Positions 5,695 through 14,505 are shown, counted from the first letter of the stretch. The stretch is DNA of 45,030 nucleotides from Candidatus Colinaster equi (GCA_018064425.1 JAGHVF010000015.1:1-45030), one strand, 5' to 3'. Program-made: numbers and translations. The notes: generated by a model from the letters alone, not told the origin.

Positions 5695-6450
5695 TCATTT
5701 GAACTCCACCATATGCTTGCGTTTCCATTTTGGTAGCAGCGTGCGTTGGCAGCGATAGTTTTCACGTTCCTTGATGGCGATTGTATCGAAAAATGTCTGC
5801 CAAAGGTCGGTGTATTCATCATTTTCGTGCTCGGTCTCAAGCAGCATTTGGTATTCGTCATCGTTTAATATGCGCAGATAGTAATCCTCATCGCGAGGAT
5901 GTACGATAGCTTCGTGATGTACATCATCAATAATCATCCAATATTCGGAGGGCATTCGATCGCTAAAGTGCATACCGAGAGTGACTGCAATTCGACTTTT
6001 AGGTTCGAAGTGAGCAACATATACTGACTTTCTTATTTCGTGAAATCTCAAAAACTCTATAAAGGAATGAGCTTCATTCTTAATACGTCTGCTTATTTCA
6101 AAGAAACGCGCAACAGGTGCATATTGTGTCATCTCAAGAGCACACGGACCGTATGTGAATCCGAGTAAAAGCATTCGGTAGATTATATCAAGTCTGTCAG
6201 GCTCATATCCAAAAGAAACATATACAAGCTCGTTGTAGAAAGCGGGTGAAATCTTGAGATTAATAGAATCCATTACTTTTTCGGCTTTTGATGAGTCTGC
6301 ATCTATGTGAATATATTCACTGAATAATTCATATTGATTGATAGGCTCCAGTTCAAGACGGATATTATTGTGACCTCTGTTACTCGACCACGCTTCATAT
6401 ATGCATGTAAGCATTGACTCCCAATCGGGAGCACAGGAATAAATATACAT
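5695..6450 (-). CDS. DUF4130 (TIGR03915-type) putative DNA metabolism protein
   Basis: 251 residues from the ATG at 6450, which has a GAGGT ribosome site and matches the family's usual length of about 250; a longer frame to 6669 would read through the promoter. Family features: YSCAPDWESMLTCIYEAW at the N-terminus, GPCALEMT..PVARFFEISRRI in the middle, and a DUF4130 core with FIEFLRFHEI, YVAHFEPKSRIA, HFSDRMPSEYWMIIDD, ending LPKWKRKHMVEF. Members are usually paired with a radical-SAM protein (TIGR03916) and thought to act in DNA repair or modification; the partner is not in the window. Transcription starts from a promoter with LexA-like boxes, so DNA damage probably induces it. Confidence 0.85.
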   Translation of the reverse strand: MYIYSCAPDWESMLTCIYEAWSSNRGHNNIRLELEPINQYELFSEYIHIDADSSKAEKVMDSINLKISPAFYNELVYVSFGYEPDRLDIIYRMLLLGFTYGPCALEMTQYAPVARFFEISRRIKNEAHSFIEFLRFHEIRKSVYVAHFEPKSRIAVTLGMHFSDRMPSEYWMIIDDVHHEAIVHPRDEDYYLRILNDDEYQMLLETEHENDEYTDLWQTFFDTIAIKERENYRCQRTLLPKWKRKHMVEFK

Positions 6451-6500
6451 AAATACCTCTCTATGATGTGACACCGAGATTGAAATATTAACAGCAATTT

Positions 6501-6574
6501 CGCACGTTTGTTCGCCTCCGATATCATTATACAAACGTTTGTTCAGAAATGCAATAAAATCGAACATACATTCG
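6501..6574 (-). promoter_or_regulatory. SOS-type promoter with three LexA-like boxes
   Basis: On the minus strand, TTGCAT (6549-6554) and TATAAT (6526-6531) are 17 bp apart. GAACAAACGTTT (6533-6544), an exact GAAC-N4-GTTT clostridial LexA box, fills the spacer. A second box, CGAACAAACGTGCG, lies just after the start site (6501-6514), and a third, CGAACATACATTCG in plus orientation, lies above the -35 (6561-6574); each departs from CGAAC-N4-GTTCG at one position. Box centres are 31 and 29 bp apart, about three helical turns, so repressors would sit on one DNA face. It drives the DUF4130 gene and could also affect the divergent gene at 6660. Confidence 0.75.
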
Positions 6575-6659
6575 TGGAAAAGTGCACGTAGTGTTAGACA
6601 CCATGGACAGTCATATGTTAATATTACTTGTAGCATACGTATTACCAAAGGAGAAAGAT

Positions 6660-6830
6660 ATGGAGACATGGTATTATGAAGTAGTTTCGATTGACGGAGA
6701 TTATGCCAATCTTAAGAGAACAGATATAGAGACAGATGATCTTAAGCTTGTGGCAAGGGCGTTGCTCCCACCGGAGATTTTCGAGGGCTGCAGACTGAAG
6801 TATGAGTTTATGACATATACAATGGAATAG
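6660..6830 (+). CDS. Small conserved-looking protein, DUF3006-like
   Basis: 56 residues from the ATG at 6660, chosen for its AAAGGAGAAAG ribosome site; an upstream frame to 6582 adds implausible residues. Pattern: WYYEVVSIDGDYANLKR, then ARALLPPEIFEGCRLKYEF. The arrangement of a GDYAxL turn followed by LP..EG resembles the DUF3006 type of small beta-barrel proteins, but the match is by eye only. No membrane segment. It is transcribed away from the SOS promoter region and ends in a clear terminator, so it is probably monocistronic. Function unknown. Confidence 0.6.
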   Translation: METWYYEVVSIDGDYANLKRTDIETDDLKLVARALLPPEIFEGCRLKYEFMTYTME

Positions 6831-6841
6831 ATGCGTATAGT

Positions 6842-6868
6842 CCCCTCTTGTGTATAGAGGGGATTTTT
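6842..6868 (+). terminator. Intrinsic terminator
   Basis: CCCCTC (6842-6847) pairs with GAGGGG (6857-6862), followed by ATTTTT. Ends transcription of the 56-residue gene. Confidence 0.85.
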
Positions 6869-6885
6869 ATATAAGGTAGAGATGC

Positions 6886-6912
6886 AAAAATGATGCATTC
6901 ACAAAGTATTAT
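6886..6912 (+). promoter_or_regulatory. Putative response-regulator site and promoter for the lipoprotein gene
   Basis: AAAAATGATGCATTC (6886-6900) followed after 6 bp by TATTAT (6907-6912). The same 15 bases with the same 6-bp gap to a -10-like hexamer stand before the ABC operon at 11189-11215. GATGCA also occurs 11 bp upstream (6881), a direct-repeat spacing common for OmpR-type regulators. No -35 box is present, as expected for an activator-dependent promoter. Confidence 0.5.
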
Positions 6913-6939
6913 AGTGGTAGACAATAGGAGGAGACTACT

Positions 6940-8397
6940 ATGAAAAAGGGAAAACTCATAATACTACCGTTTATATGCAGCATGATTATTGCAGGTTGTG
7001 GCCGACAGGATGTTGACATGACAGTATCGGAGCTGCAGGGAGCGATAGACGGAGGTACTTTTGCTAATGCAGCAGAGTCAGAGCTATCGAATACAGGTGA
7101 AGATACAGGCAGACTTATGTCAGAGCTTGGAATAAAAGAGACGAAGTGGAAGGAGACGCTCGGATATGGTGATAAGAAAGTTATCATGTCCGCTACAATA
7201 AGCGTTCCTAACGCTGATAGTATGTATGTAATAAAGGTTAAAGAGCATTATTACTCGAATGAAGAGAAGAAGACTATAGCGGAAGCTATTTTTGATAAGG
7301 ATTCAATCCGAGTGAATGTAGACAGTGAATCAGGTAAGGAGTGGTGCAGGCAGGCTCTTAATATCTGTGAGCTTTCAAGACGTACGTTAGATAGTTCTGA
7401 CAGAAATGGTGTGTGGGGCTACATTAATGATGAAGAATGCAGATATATGACGGATATGCTTACGGAGATTGCAACTACTAAGATGGCAGAATCTGCGCAG
7501 TCAGAGAGCATAAACGAGGATGTGGGCGATTATTCCGCCAACCATTATATAGGCATGAGAGACGGCCACGAGTATACTCTCGATTTTTATGTGAATCCTG
7601 ATGGAAATGCGTCTTCATGGCACTTGTTAGCTGAAAATCCTGATGAGTTTTTTCCGGGATATACTACATATCGTAAATCCGTAATAGGCGAGGTGATTGA
7701 TTGTTATCCGACCGGAACTGTCAATAAATGTGAGCTTTCGGCTGAGGAAGCAGCAGCACCGTTAGTTGATATTGCGTCAAAGATAGGGATTGATTATATG
7801 TCACTTGTAACTGCCAATACTTTTCATACAATAGGTATGGACAATGAATCGGGTAAATCAGACCTCATAATGGATGGATATGAACTGACAATGGCAAGAG
7901 AATATATGGGCTCTTTCTGCGACCCGAGAATACATTACAGTAATGCGGGAGCAATTACAGATGCAGATGCAAGACCGGCGTATCCGAGAGAACGTGCATA
8001 CGCGGAGGTTAATGAATATGGAATAATGCGCATCGATGTCGAAGGACAGCTTGATATTGTGGGGGAACCAGAGAAAGCAGGGCTGCTTGGATTTGAGGAT
8101 GTCAAAGTCTGTATAGGTGAGATTGCATCGGATATTAAGGTCAGTGTTAATGCTGATTGGTCAAGACTTTTGCTCACATATGCAAGAATTCCTTCTGCGG
8201 ATGAACCTGATACATACAGTTACGTACCGGTATGGAGAGTGAGCCACGATACAACAACTTTTGATTCTTCTCCGGATATTGCAGAGGATAACGCGTGGGT
8301 AAATGCGATAGACGGCTCTAAGATAGAACCTCTTAAGAATAGCGACGTAGATTATCTGCCTGTTCAGGAATTGCTGCTTGATTATTACGTGGAATAG
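6940..8397 (+). CDS. Large exported lipoprotein
   Basis: 485 residues with a lipoprotein signal (KGKLIILPFICSMIIAGC; lipidated cysteine at residue 20), so it should sit on the outer face of the membrane. No recognised catalytic motif; repeated DFYV, YEL and TYRKS strands suggest a beta-rich fold. The size and signal recall the DUF6034-type lipoproteins of Lachnospiraceae, but that is not certain. AGGAGGAG precedes the ATG. Its promoter shares a 15-bp motif with the adaptor/ABC operon and it is adjacent to the two-component system, so it may belong to the same envelope response. It converges on the 192-residue gene with only 6 bp between stops and no visible terminator. Confidence 0.75.
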   Translation: MKKGKLIILPFICSMIIAGCGRQDVDMTVSELQGAIDGGTFANAAESELSNTGEDTGRLMSELGIKETKWKETLGYGDKKVIMSATISVPNADSMYVIKVKEHYYSNEEKKTIAEAIFDKDSIRVNVDSESGKEWCRQALNICELSRRTLDSSDRNGVWGYINDEECRYMTDMLTEIATTKMAESAQSESINEDVGDYSANHYIGMRDGHEYTLDFYVNPDGNASSWHLLAENPDEFFPGYTTYRKSVIGEVIDCYPTGTVNKCELSAEEAAAPLVDIASKIGIDYMSLVTANTFHTIGMDNESGKSDLIMDGYELTMAREYMGSFCDPRIHYSNAGAITDADARPAYPRERAYAEVNEYGIMRIDVEGQLDIVGEPEKAGLLGFEDVKVCIGEIASDIKVSVNADWSRLLLTYARIPSADEPDTYSYVPVWRVSHDTTTFDSSPDIAEDNAWVNAIDGSKIEPLKNSDVDYLPVQELLLDYYVE

Positions 8398-8403
8398 TAA
8401 TAT

Positions 8404-8982
8404 TTATTCTGCTATTTGGTATTCTTCTGCCTGTACATGCTGCGTATTCACGTCACTTGTGATAGAGAGCACAGTACCGTTCTCGGTAAGATGGACATTA
8501 ATATGCTCTGTATTACTGTAATCAGAGAAGTGTACCGTATAGCTGTAGGCATAATATGTCTTTGTTGTGTTATCGACGCTCTTATAGTATTCAATAGTCC
8601 AGTAATACCAACTGTTTTCGTCAAAAAGGGCGTGACTTAAAAGCTGCTTATCATACAATGCATTGACGGCGTCTATGGCGCCGTTTTTTAATGCGTATGT
8701 ATTCCTTTTCATCGGATTATCATCAACAGGTAGTAAAGTGCTGCCTTCTGAATCGAGAATGAGAGATACTTTTTCGCTTTCCGTGAGCTGCTCTGACATT
8801 ACTTTTGATACTGCGGACGCAGTCATGTCGTACATATCTTCGGGAACATCATTGATGACTCCGATATTTCTGTAGTCGGATATAAAATGCATCGTGACGC
8901 CGGGAACCAAGAGACTCAGTGCGACAACAAAAGAAAATATAAGAATATACAGTTTTTTCTTTGATTTACGCGTGTTCTTCAT
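8404..8982 (-). CDS. Membrane-anchored accessory protein of the two-component system
   Basis: 192 residues: a basic start (MKNTRKSKKK), one membrane segment (about residues 12-32, LYILIFSFVVALSLLVPGVT) and an outside domain of some 160 residues rich in Tyr, Ser and Asp. No catalytic motif. It overlaps the 3' end of the histidine kinase gene by 17 bp with an AGGAC ribosome site inside the kinase, so the two are translated from one message. Position and topology suggest a sensor-accessory or signal-modulating role, comparable to small anchored proteins that follow kinases, but there is no direct evidence. Confidence 0.65.
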   Translation of the reverse strand: MKNTRKSKKKLYILIFSFVVALSLLVPGVTMHFISDYRNIGVINDVPEDMYDMTASAVSKVMSEQLTESEKVSLILDSEGSTLLPVDDNPMKRNTYALKNGAIDAVNALYDKQLLSHALFDENSWYYWTIEYYKSVDNTTKTYYAYSYTVHFSDYSNTEHINVHLTENGTVLSITSDVNTQHVQAEEYQIAE

Positions 8983-10429
8983 TATTTTGTCCTGTCATTA
9001 TACAACCATCAATTGGGATATATACATAGAAACTGGAGCCAATTTCAGGTGTACTTTCTATTTCAATTCTGCCGCCATGCTTTTTTACGATTGCGAGCGC
9101 AATTGACATTCCGAGACCGGCTCCGCCGTCTTTTCTCGTACGTGTCTTATCAGCTTTATAGAATTCATCAAAAATGTGATTGATGGTTGATTTACTCATA
9201 CCTATTCCATTGTCGGATACACATATCTGATATTCATTATCACACAGTTTGCCGTCAAGAGATATTGTCTGATTTTCTTTTGACGCTTTTCGTGAATTAT
9301 CAATTAAGTTAATGATAACCGTACATATCAGCTCACGGTTGCAGACTATCTCGCAATCCTCGAAGTGAGTAGAAAGCGTGAGCATTGCATCGTTAAGAAT
9401 AGGCGTAACACTATGTACTACTGCATCAAAAATGTCTGCGATATGAGTTTTGGCAGTCTCAATGTCACTGTTTCGCAGGCTGAGCAAATCCAAAAGATTC
9501 ATAGACATTGATTCAAGTCGCTTACCTTCGGTAAATATGTAGTTATATGCGATTTTTCTATGTTCATCGTCAAGATTACGACTCCTGAGAGTATCGGCAT
9601 ATCCCATTATTGCAGTCATAGGAGTCTTAATCTCATGAGTAAAATCCGCAACAAATTGTTCTCGCTGCTTTATGCTTAGGTTGAGCTCGTTAATCTTATT
9701 ATTGATGGCCTCAGTCATAAGATTGAATCTATTTGATAATTCCCCAATTTCATCATCCGAAGACACATCGATTGATAAGTCATAGTTGCCACTTGAGATT
9801 TCATCGGTGAGAAGGCTTAAGTTTTCCAGCGGTCCGGTAAGACGCGAACAGGAAATATCAATGAGGATGGTGCATACGATAAGAATAATAATCATAGCGC
9901 AAAAGAGAAGCAGTGTATTATGAGTTATCTCATCATAGATATTGTCTATGTTTCGCATGGATACAAGTGTGAGACTGTTAGTATCCCATTTTGATACAAC
10001 TGCGATATAGTGTGAGCCATTCTCGTCAGTAATCATGTATTTACGTTCTCCGGCAGACATCGTAAGAATCATACGAGTCAGATCCTGGTTAACTTTGCCG
10101 GCATAGGCAGCTTCCCTATTGTCATAGATAATAGTATTGTCATAGATAAGGATGATATTACTGTCATTTGCGATTGAAGCACTTGGCGAATGCTCGATTG
10201 CTGCTTCATAAAGTTGCGTAATTTTTGATGAATAACATGACGGGAGTTCGTTGGATTCTACATAGTAGTCGATTCCGGATATGATGACAGTATGTTCCTT
10301 AAGGGCATGCGAAGTCTCGACATCAAGTGATGTCTTGTAGGAATTGTATATGATTATAAGGCCGAAGACAGATAGCGCCACGGCGATAAATCCAAGATTC
10401 AGTAGGATTACTTTTAATTTAAATTTCAT
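8966..10429 (-). CDS. Sensor histidine kinase
   Basis: 487 residues. Membrane segments near residues 5-28 and 168-190 frame an extracellular sensor region of about 140 residues. A HAMP linker follows (to about 245), then the HisKA box with the phospho-accepting histidine in FTHEIKTPMTAIMGYADTL, and the ATPase domain with N box (NLIDNSRKAS), G1 (VSDNGIGMS) and G2 (GGAGLGMSIALAI). All key residues are present, so it should be an active HPK1-type kinase passing phosphate to the adjacent OmpR-type regulator. No strong ribosome site before its ATG; it lies 57 bp after the regulator gene. Likely signal: cell-envelope stress or antimicrobial peptides, judged only from the neighbouring ABC system. 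Confidence 0.9.
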   Translation of the reverse strand: MKFKLKVILLNLGFIAVALSVFGLIIIYNSYKTSLDVETSHALKEHTVIISGIDYYVESNELPSCYSSKITQLYEAAIEHSPSASIANDSNIILIYDNTIIYDNREAAYAGKVNQDLTRMILTMSAGERKYMITDENGSHYIAVVSKWDTNSLTLVSMRNIDNIYDEITHNTLLLFCAMIIILIVCTILIDISCSRLTGPLENLSLLTDEISSGNYDLSIDVSSDDEIGELSNRFNLMTEAINNKINELNLSIKQREQFVADFTHEIKTPMTAIMGYADTLRSRNLDDEHRKIAYNYIFTEGKRLESMSMNLLDLLSLRNSDIETAKTHIADIFDAVVHSVTPILNDAMLTLSTHFEDCEIVCNRELICTVIINLIDNSRKASKENQTISLDGKLCDNEYQICVSDNGIGMSKSTINHIFDEFYKADKTRTRKDGGAGLGMSIALAIVKKHGGRIEIESTPEIGSSFYVYIPIDGCIMTGQNNEEHA

Positions 10430-10486
10430 ATTATGTCAACCAATCTTGCTTGCGCCCGTGTAAGGGCCGTGATTTACTTATCAGTG

Positions 10487-11143
10487 TCAGTCGAGTCTGT
10501 AACCGGATTTGTATATGGTCTTAATCTGGTCTAGGAGTCCGGTCTTTTTGCGGAGCCTCTGCATATGAAGCTCAAGTGTACGTGAACTGTCATCATATTC
10601 TGCATCCCATATTTTCTCATACAGCGTGACTTTGGAGATAACTTTCCCCTTATTGGATATAAGATATACGAGCAATTCATATTCTTTTGGAGTAAGATAT
10701 ACAGACTGACCGGATACAGTGACTGTATGCGCAATATTATCAATGACAATGTTGTCATAAGTCAGTGTTGTTTCATTTTTATTATATCTTCTGAGTACGA
10801 CGCCCACTCTGGCAATAAGCTCTGCTATTTCAAAAGGCTTGGTGATATAGTCCTCAGCACCGAGATTCAGTCCGTTTATCTTGTTGTTAAGCGAACTCTT
10901 GGCGGTAAGGAAAATAGTAGGGATATTAAGCGGACGTATATATTCCATCAGTTCATAACCGTTGATTTTGGGAAGCATAATATCGAGAAGAATAAGACTG
11001 TAATCATTATCTTCTATAAGATTGGCGGCTTCTTCACCATCGTAAGCACATGTGCAGTTGTAGCCCTCCATCTCAAGATTGAACTTAATCAAATTTGAAA
11101 TAGCCGGCTCATCCTCAACGATGAGTATTGAGATATTTTTCAT
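10487..11143 (-). CDS. OmpR-family response regulator
   Basis: 218 residues from the ATG at 11143, chosen because GGAGGA lies just upstream and the protein then begins MKNISILIVEDEP like other receivers; an in-frame start at 11176 would add 11 residues. Receiver domain: acidic pair in VEDEP, phosphorylated aspartate in YSLILLDIMLP, threonine in TIFLTAKS, lysine in DYITKPFE. The C-terminal winged-helix DNA-binding domain ends TIYKSGYRLD. First gene of a leftward operon with the kinase and an anchored protein; it diverges from the adaptor/ABC operon, which it probably controls through the motif at 11189. Confidence 0.92.
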   Translation of the reverse strand: MKNISILIVEDEPAISNLIKFNLEMEGYNCTCAYDGEEAANLIEDNDYSLILLDIMLPKINGYELMEYIRPLNIPTIFLTAKSSLNNKINGLNLGAEDYITKPFEIAELIARVGVVLRRYNKNETTLTYDNIVIDNIAHTVTVSGQSVYLTPKEYELLVYLISNKGKVISKVTLYEKIWDAEYDDSSRTLELHMQRLRKKTGLLDQIKTIYKSGYRLD

Positions 11144-11188
11144 ATATTTATTTATCCTCCAAATGTATTTTATCATATTTGCTGATAA

Positions 11189-11215
11189 AAAAATGATGCA
11201 TTCTGTATTTACAAT
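11189..11215 (+). promoter_or_regulatory. Putative response-regulator site and promoter for the ABC operon
   Basis: AAAAATGATGCATTC (11189-11203), 6 bp, then TACAAT (11210-11215), the same arrangement as at 6886-6912. If TACAAT is the -10 box, transcription would start at about 11222, exactly at the ATG of the first gene, giving a leaderless message; indeed no ribosome site precedes that ATG. Confidence 0.5.
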
Positions 11216-11221
11216 GTCAGT

Positions 11222-12217
11222 ATGAGAAGAAGAATGATTATGCCGATTGTTTTGACAGTATCACTTTTATTCGCAGGATGTGGACAGGATGTGAGCAATT
11301 ACGAATCGGGCCCAAAGCTAATAGAATATGAAAAGGACGTGTATAGAACTACACTTGTTGAAAAGGCGGATTTGAAACCGGTGCTTTCACTTACACTTAA
11401 ATCATCCAATTATGAAGTGGAGACATACGGTTCGCTTGAAAACAGTATGGAGGTCAATACTATTAATGTCGAAGTAGGCAGTAAGGTTATGCCGGGAGAT
11501 GTAATGGTTGAATTTGTTGCTAAGGAAGAGGAGGACTACGAGAAGCAACTGTTTGACTACAGGAAGAGGCTAAGCGAAGACAAGCTGCTTAAGGAGCATT
11601 ACGAGAAGATAAGCGGAATTGATAAGAAAAATGATTATACCGCGGATATTGCAATGCTTGACGATGACATAGAACTTGTAAACACGTATATTAGCGAGAT
11701 GGAGCTTGTTCGTGATAACCTGCGTATTATTGCTAAAGAGGAAGGAACTGTTATTGCAATATCGGAAGAACTGACCAAAGGTGTAGCGCCTGCAGCAACA
11801 GCGCTTTTTAAGGTGGCAAGCGGTGACGGACGATATGAAGCGGTTACGGATGATAAGTATGAATTTGTGATTGATGAGATTTATACTGCATCAATCGATG
11901 TGGCAACGATAGATATGCGACTCGTTGATATACAGAATGAAGGTGAGACGCGGCGACTTATATTTGAAAAAGCTAATGACAGCATAGTTACAGATGTAAC
12001 GGATACGCCTGTCATTAAGATAGAAAAGCCGGAAATTAAGAATGCTGTATATGTTGACAGTAGTGCAATAGCAGAAGTTTCGGGAAAGACGTATGTATAT
12101 GTAGTTGATGAAGATGGTTTCAGACATGCTAAAGAGATTACGGTCGACAGCACTTTTGATAACTATGCAATTATAGGAAGCGGATTATCCGGAGGAGAAA
12201 GGGTAGTAGTTCAATGA
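11222..12217 (+). CDS. Adaptor (HlyD/MacA-like) lipoprotein
   Basis: 331 residues. Lipoprotein signal MPIVLTVSLLFAGC places it outside the membrane. A lipoyl-like half motif (INVEVGSKVMPGDVMVEF, about residue 80), a charged coiled-coil hairpin (DYEKQLFDYRKRLSEDKLLK), a second lipoyl half (DNLRIIAKEEGTVIAIS) and a C-terminal barrel and membrane-proximal region ending GLSGGERVVVQ follow the order of periplasmic adaptor proteins. In a Gram-positive it would couple the permease to extracellular or peptidoglycan-embedded substrate. The start has no ribosome site (see the promoter at 11189). The stop overlaps the next start by 4 bp (ATGA). Confidence 0.8.
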   Translation: MRRRMIMPIVLTVSLLFAGCGQDVSNYESGPKLIEYEKDVYRTTLVEKADLKPVLSLTLKSSNYEVETYGSLENSMEVNTINVEVGSKVMPGDVMVEFVAKEEEDYEKQLFDYRKRLSEDKLLKEHYEKISGIDKKNDYTADIAMLDDDIELVNTYISEMELVRDNLRIIAKEEGTVIAISEELTKGVAPAATALFKVASGDGRYEAVTDDKYEFVIDEIYTASIDVATIDMRLVDIQNEGETRRLIFEKANDSIVTDVTDTPVIKIEKPEIKNAVYVDSSAIAEVSGKTYVYVVDEDGFRHAKEITVDSTFDNYAIIGSGLSGGERVVVQ

Positions 12218-14505
12218 AAAAGTATAGATTAGCAATTGTGTTACTCATTACGGCTGCTATGATGAGCGGTTGCGAGAGTGAAGAAGCACCGGTGCTTATA
12301 GAACCGATTGCCGTTAATGAATCATATCGTCCTGTAGAGAGAGGAGATATCAGCGTCTCTTTGTGTAAAATTGGACACGCGGAAGGAAGAGAATACTGCC
12401 ATTTTCTTAAGACGCAGACAGATATCGACAGAATTTTTGTTGATATAGGCGATTATGTGCATGAAGGAGATGTGCTTGCAACGATAGACACAGCATCGCT
12501 TATGCAGGAAAAAGAGATGCTGGCGGCTGAACTGGAATATCAGAACAATCTTTTAACAGCAAGAACTGCTGTTGGAGAAAAGGAAAAGAAGATTCTTGAG
12601 ATAGACAAGCGTAACGCTGAGAAAAATGTGCAGTCGCTTGTGACGGATCAGAGCATAAGAGATGAAGCACTAAAAGATGAGGAGATTGAAGTCAGTGGTC
12701 AGGAGATGGATAGTCTCGATTACGCGGTGGAAAAGGCAAAGGAATATGAGTCTGATGCAAAAACGGCACAATTAGTTGGCCTTGAAAATATCGATTTTGA
12801 CATAATGATGGCAAATCATAGGATTACGGTCATTAACGAAGAAATCGTAAAGATTGATGAGAAAATTGAAAAGTGTACTGTCACAGCTATGCATGACGGA
12901 TATGTAACATATGTTAAAAATCTGAAAAATGGTAGTACGGTAGAGGGATTTGAAAATATTGTGATTGTTACCGACACGGATGATATTCATCTTACACTTG
13001 ATGAAAAGGTGTCTTCATCATTGTGGAATCGTATGGAGGATTCCTACAAGCAGATTTATGCACAGGTTGGTGGAAAAAAATATGAATTGAAGAGACATGA
13101 GTATTCGAATTCGGAATATGCTCAGATGAAAGGAAATGAAAAATATCCGCCTATAATGCTTGAATTTACGGAAGAATGTCCGTTAAAGAGCGGAGACATT
13201 ACGGCAGTAATGATGGTTGGAGCACAGTCGCCACAGACGCTTTGCGTTGGTACAGATTCACTATATCGTTCGGACAGCGAAGCGTGGGTATACGTAAATG
13301 TTGATGGTAAAAAGGAAAAACGAGTAGTTACGATAGGACTTGAAACGGATGAAATGGCAGAAGTGACTTCCGGATTAGAGGAAGGTGAACTTGTCTATTA
13401 TTCATCCATGACAATGATGCCTGCCAAGTACGATGAACTTAAAGCGGTGCGTAGTGATTATTCCAATGATTCGAGTACGATAGGAATAAAAGCAGCTAAG
13501 GAATATACAAAGTGTATTTCTTATACGCAGAACATGAAAGGCCGCGTTAAGAAGGTCAATGTCACAAAGGGGGCCACGGTAGAAGCAGGAGAACTTCTGT
13601 GTGAGATAGCTGTAGATGAAGGGAAATCGGGAATTGTAGAGAGCAGTAATCTTAAGAGTGAAGCAGAGGAAAAATATCTTCATGACGTAGAAGAGTTAAG
13701 AAAGCAGATTACAGACTTAGAGAGAGATAAGAGACATTCCTACAGTGATACCGAGAAGAGAGAGATTGATGACAGAATAGCGTATATCAGAGCTAATATG
13801 GATCTTCTTGCGGTGGATTACAATTATGAGAACAGACTTGCTGATATCGAAAGCAAATTCGCTGCAGACAAATCTGATGCTGACGGTATCAGGCGTGTAT
13901 ATGCAACAGAATCCGGTGTTGTGGGTGGTATCGGAGTCATTGATGATATGAGGATAGATACTGATGATTCCGTGAGACTTATGCAGGTATCAAGTGCTGA
14001 TAGTCTGAAACTGTCTGTAAATACAGGTAATGATGTTCTCACTTACGGAAGTATTGTTACATTTACGATCGGAGGTGCAAGCGACAGCACTTTTTCAGGA
14101 ACAGTTTGTGGTGGAAGTGCTAATCTGGGACGTGTCTATATAGGATACTATAAGGATAGACCATATATTACATTCTGCAGTGACGATAACGCGCAGAATA
14201 ATGTAGTTTATATTGATTCCGAAAGAGATGATATCGATAAACTCACGGATATTACCGCTTCGTATTCCAAGGGAACTCTTCATGATGTCATTGTATTGCC
14301 GAAGAAAGCTGTCGGTGAAGAAGTACCGAGAGGCTCGCAGATAACAAGATACTATGTGTGGAGAGTATCGGGAGGTAAGCTCGTGAAGGCGTATGTAAAG
14401 ACTGATGCGAGTATTAATTCTGCATCAGAGGTATGCATTTTATCCGGAATAGGCGAAGGAGATACTATCGCAATACCGCAGGACGAAAAGAGGACTGACA
14501 AATGA
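12214..14505 (+). CDS. Double-length adaptor lipoprotein (two HlyD-like modules)
   Basis: 763 residues, about twice a normal adaptor. Lipoprotein signal VLLITAAMMSGC. The first module has IDRIFVDIGDYVHEGDVLATID (split lipoyl motif near residue 75), a coiled coil of some 110 residues, CTVTAMHDGYVTYVKN and a barrel ending EVTSGLEEGELVYY near 390. The second module repeats the plan: RVKKVNVTKGATVEAGELLCEI, a coiled coil with ELRKQITDLERDKRH, VYATESGVVGGIGV, and a final SGIGEGDTIAIPQDE. This looks like an internal duplication of an adaptor. It overlaps both neighbours by 4 bp, indicating coupled translation with the first adaptor and the permease. Confidence 0.8.
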   Translation: MKKYRLAIVLLITAAMMSGCESEEAPVLIEPIAVNESYRPVERGDISVSLCKIGHAEGREYCHFLKTQTDIDRIFVDIGDYVHEGDVLATIDTASLMQEKEMLAAELEYQNNLLTARTAVGEKEKKILEIDKRNAEKNVQSLVTDQSIRDEALKDEEIEVSGQEMDSLDYAVEKAKEYESDAKTAQLVGLENIDFDIMMANHRITVINEEIVKIDEKIEKCTVTAMHDGYVTYVKNLKNGSTVEGFENIVIVTDTDDIHLTLDEKVSSSLWNRMEDSYKQIYAQVGGKKYELKRHEYSNSEYAQMKGNEKYPPIMLEFTEECPLKSGDITAVMMVGAQSPQTLCVGTDSLYRSDSEAWVYVNVDGKKEKRVVTIGLETDEMAEVTSGLEEGELVYYSSMTMMPAKYDELKAVRSDYSNDSSTIGIKAAKEYTKCISYTQNMKGRVKKVNVTKGATVEAGELLCEIAVDEGKSGIVESSNLKSEAEEKYLHDVEELRKQITDLERDKRHSYSDTEKREIDDRIAYIRANMDLLAVDYNYENRLADIESKFAADKSDADGIRRVYATESGVVGGIGVIDDMRIDTDDSVRLMQVSSADSLKLSVNTGNDVLTYGSIVTFTIGGASDSTFSGTVCGGSANLGRVYIGYYKDRPYITFCSDDNAQNNVVYIDSERDDIDKLTDITASYSKGTLHDVIVLPKKAVGEEVPRGSQITRYYVWRVSGGKLVKAYVKTDASINSASEVCILSGIGEGDTIAIPQDEKRTDK

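Noticed and set aside
6451-6669. N-terminal extension of the DUF4130 protein
   Set aside because: This stretch holds the promoter and LexA-like boxes; the ATG at 6450 has a ribosome site and restores the family length.
10531-11098. Reading frames overlapping the response regulator
   Set aside because: They are shadows without ribosome sites in other frames of a clear gene.
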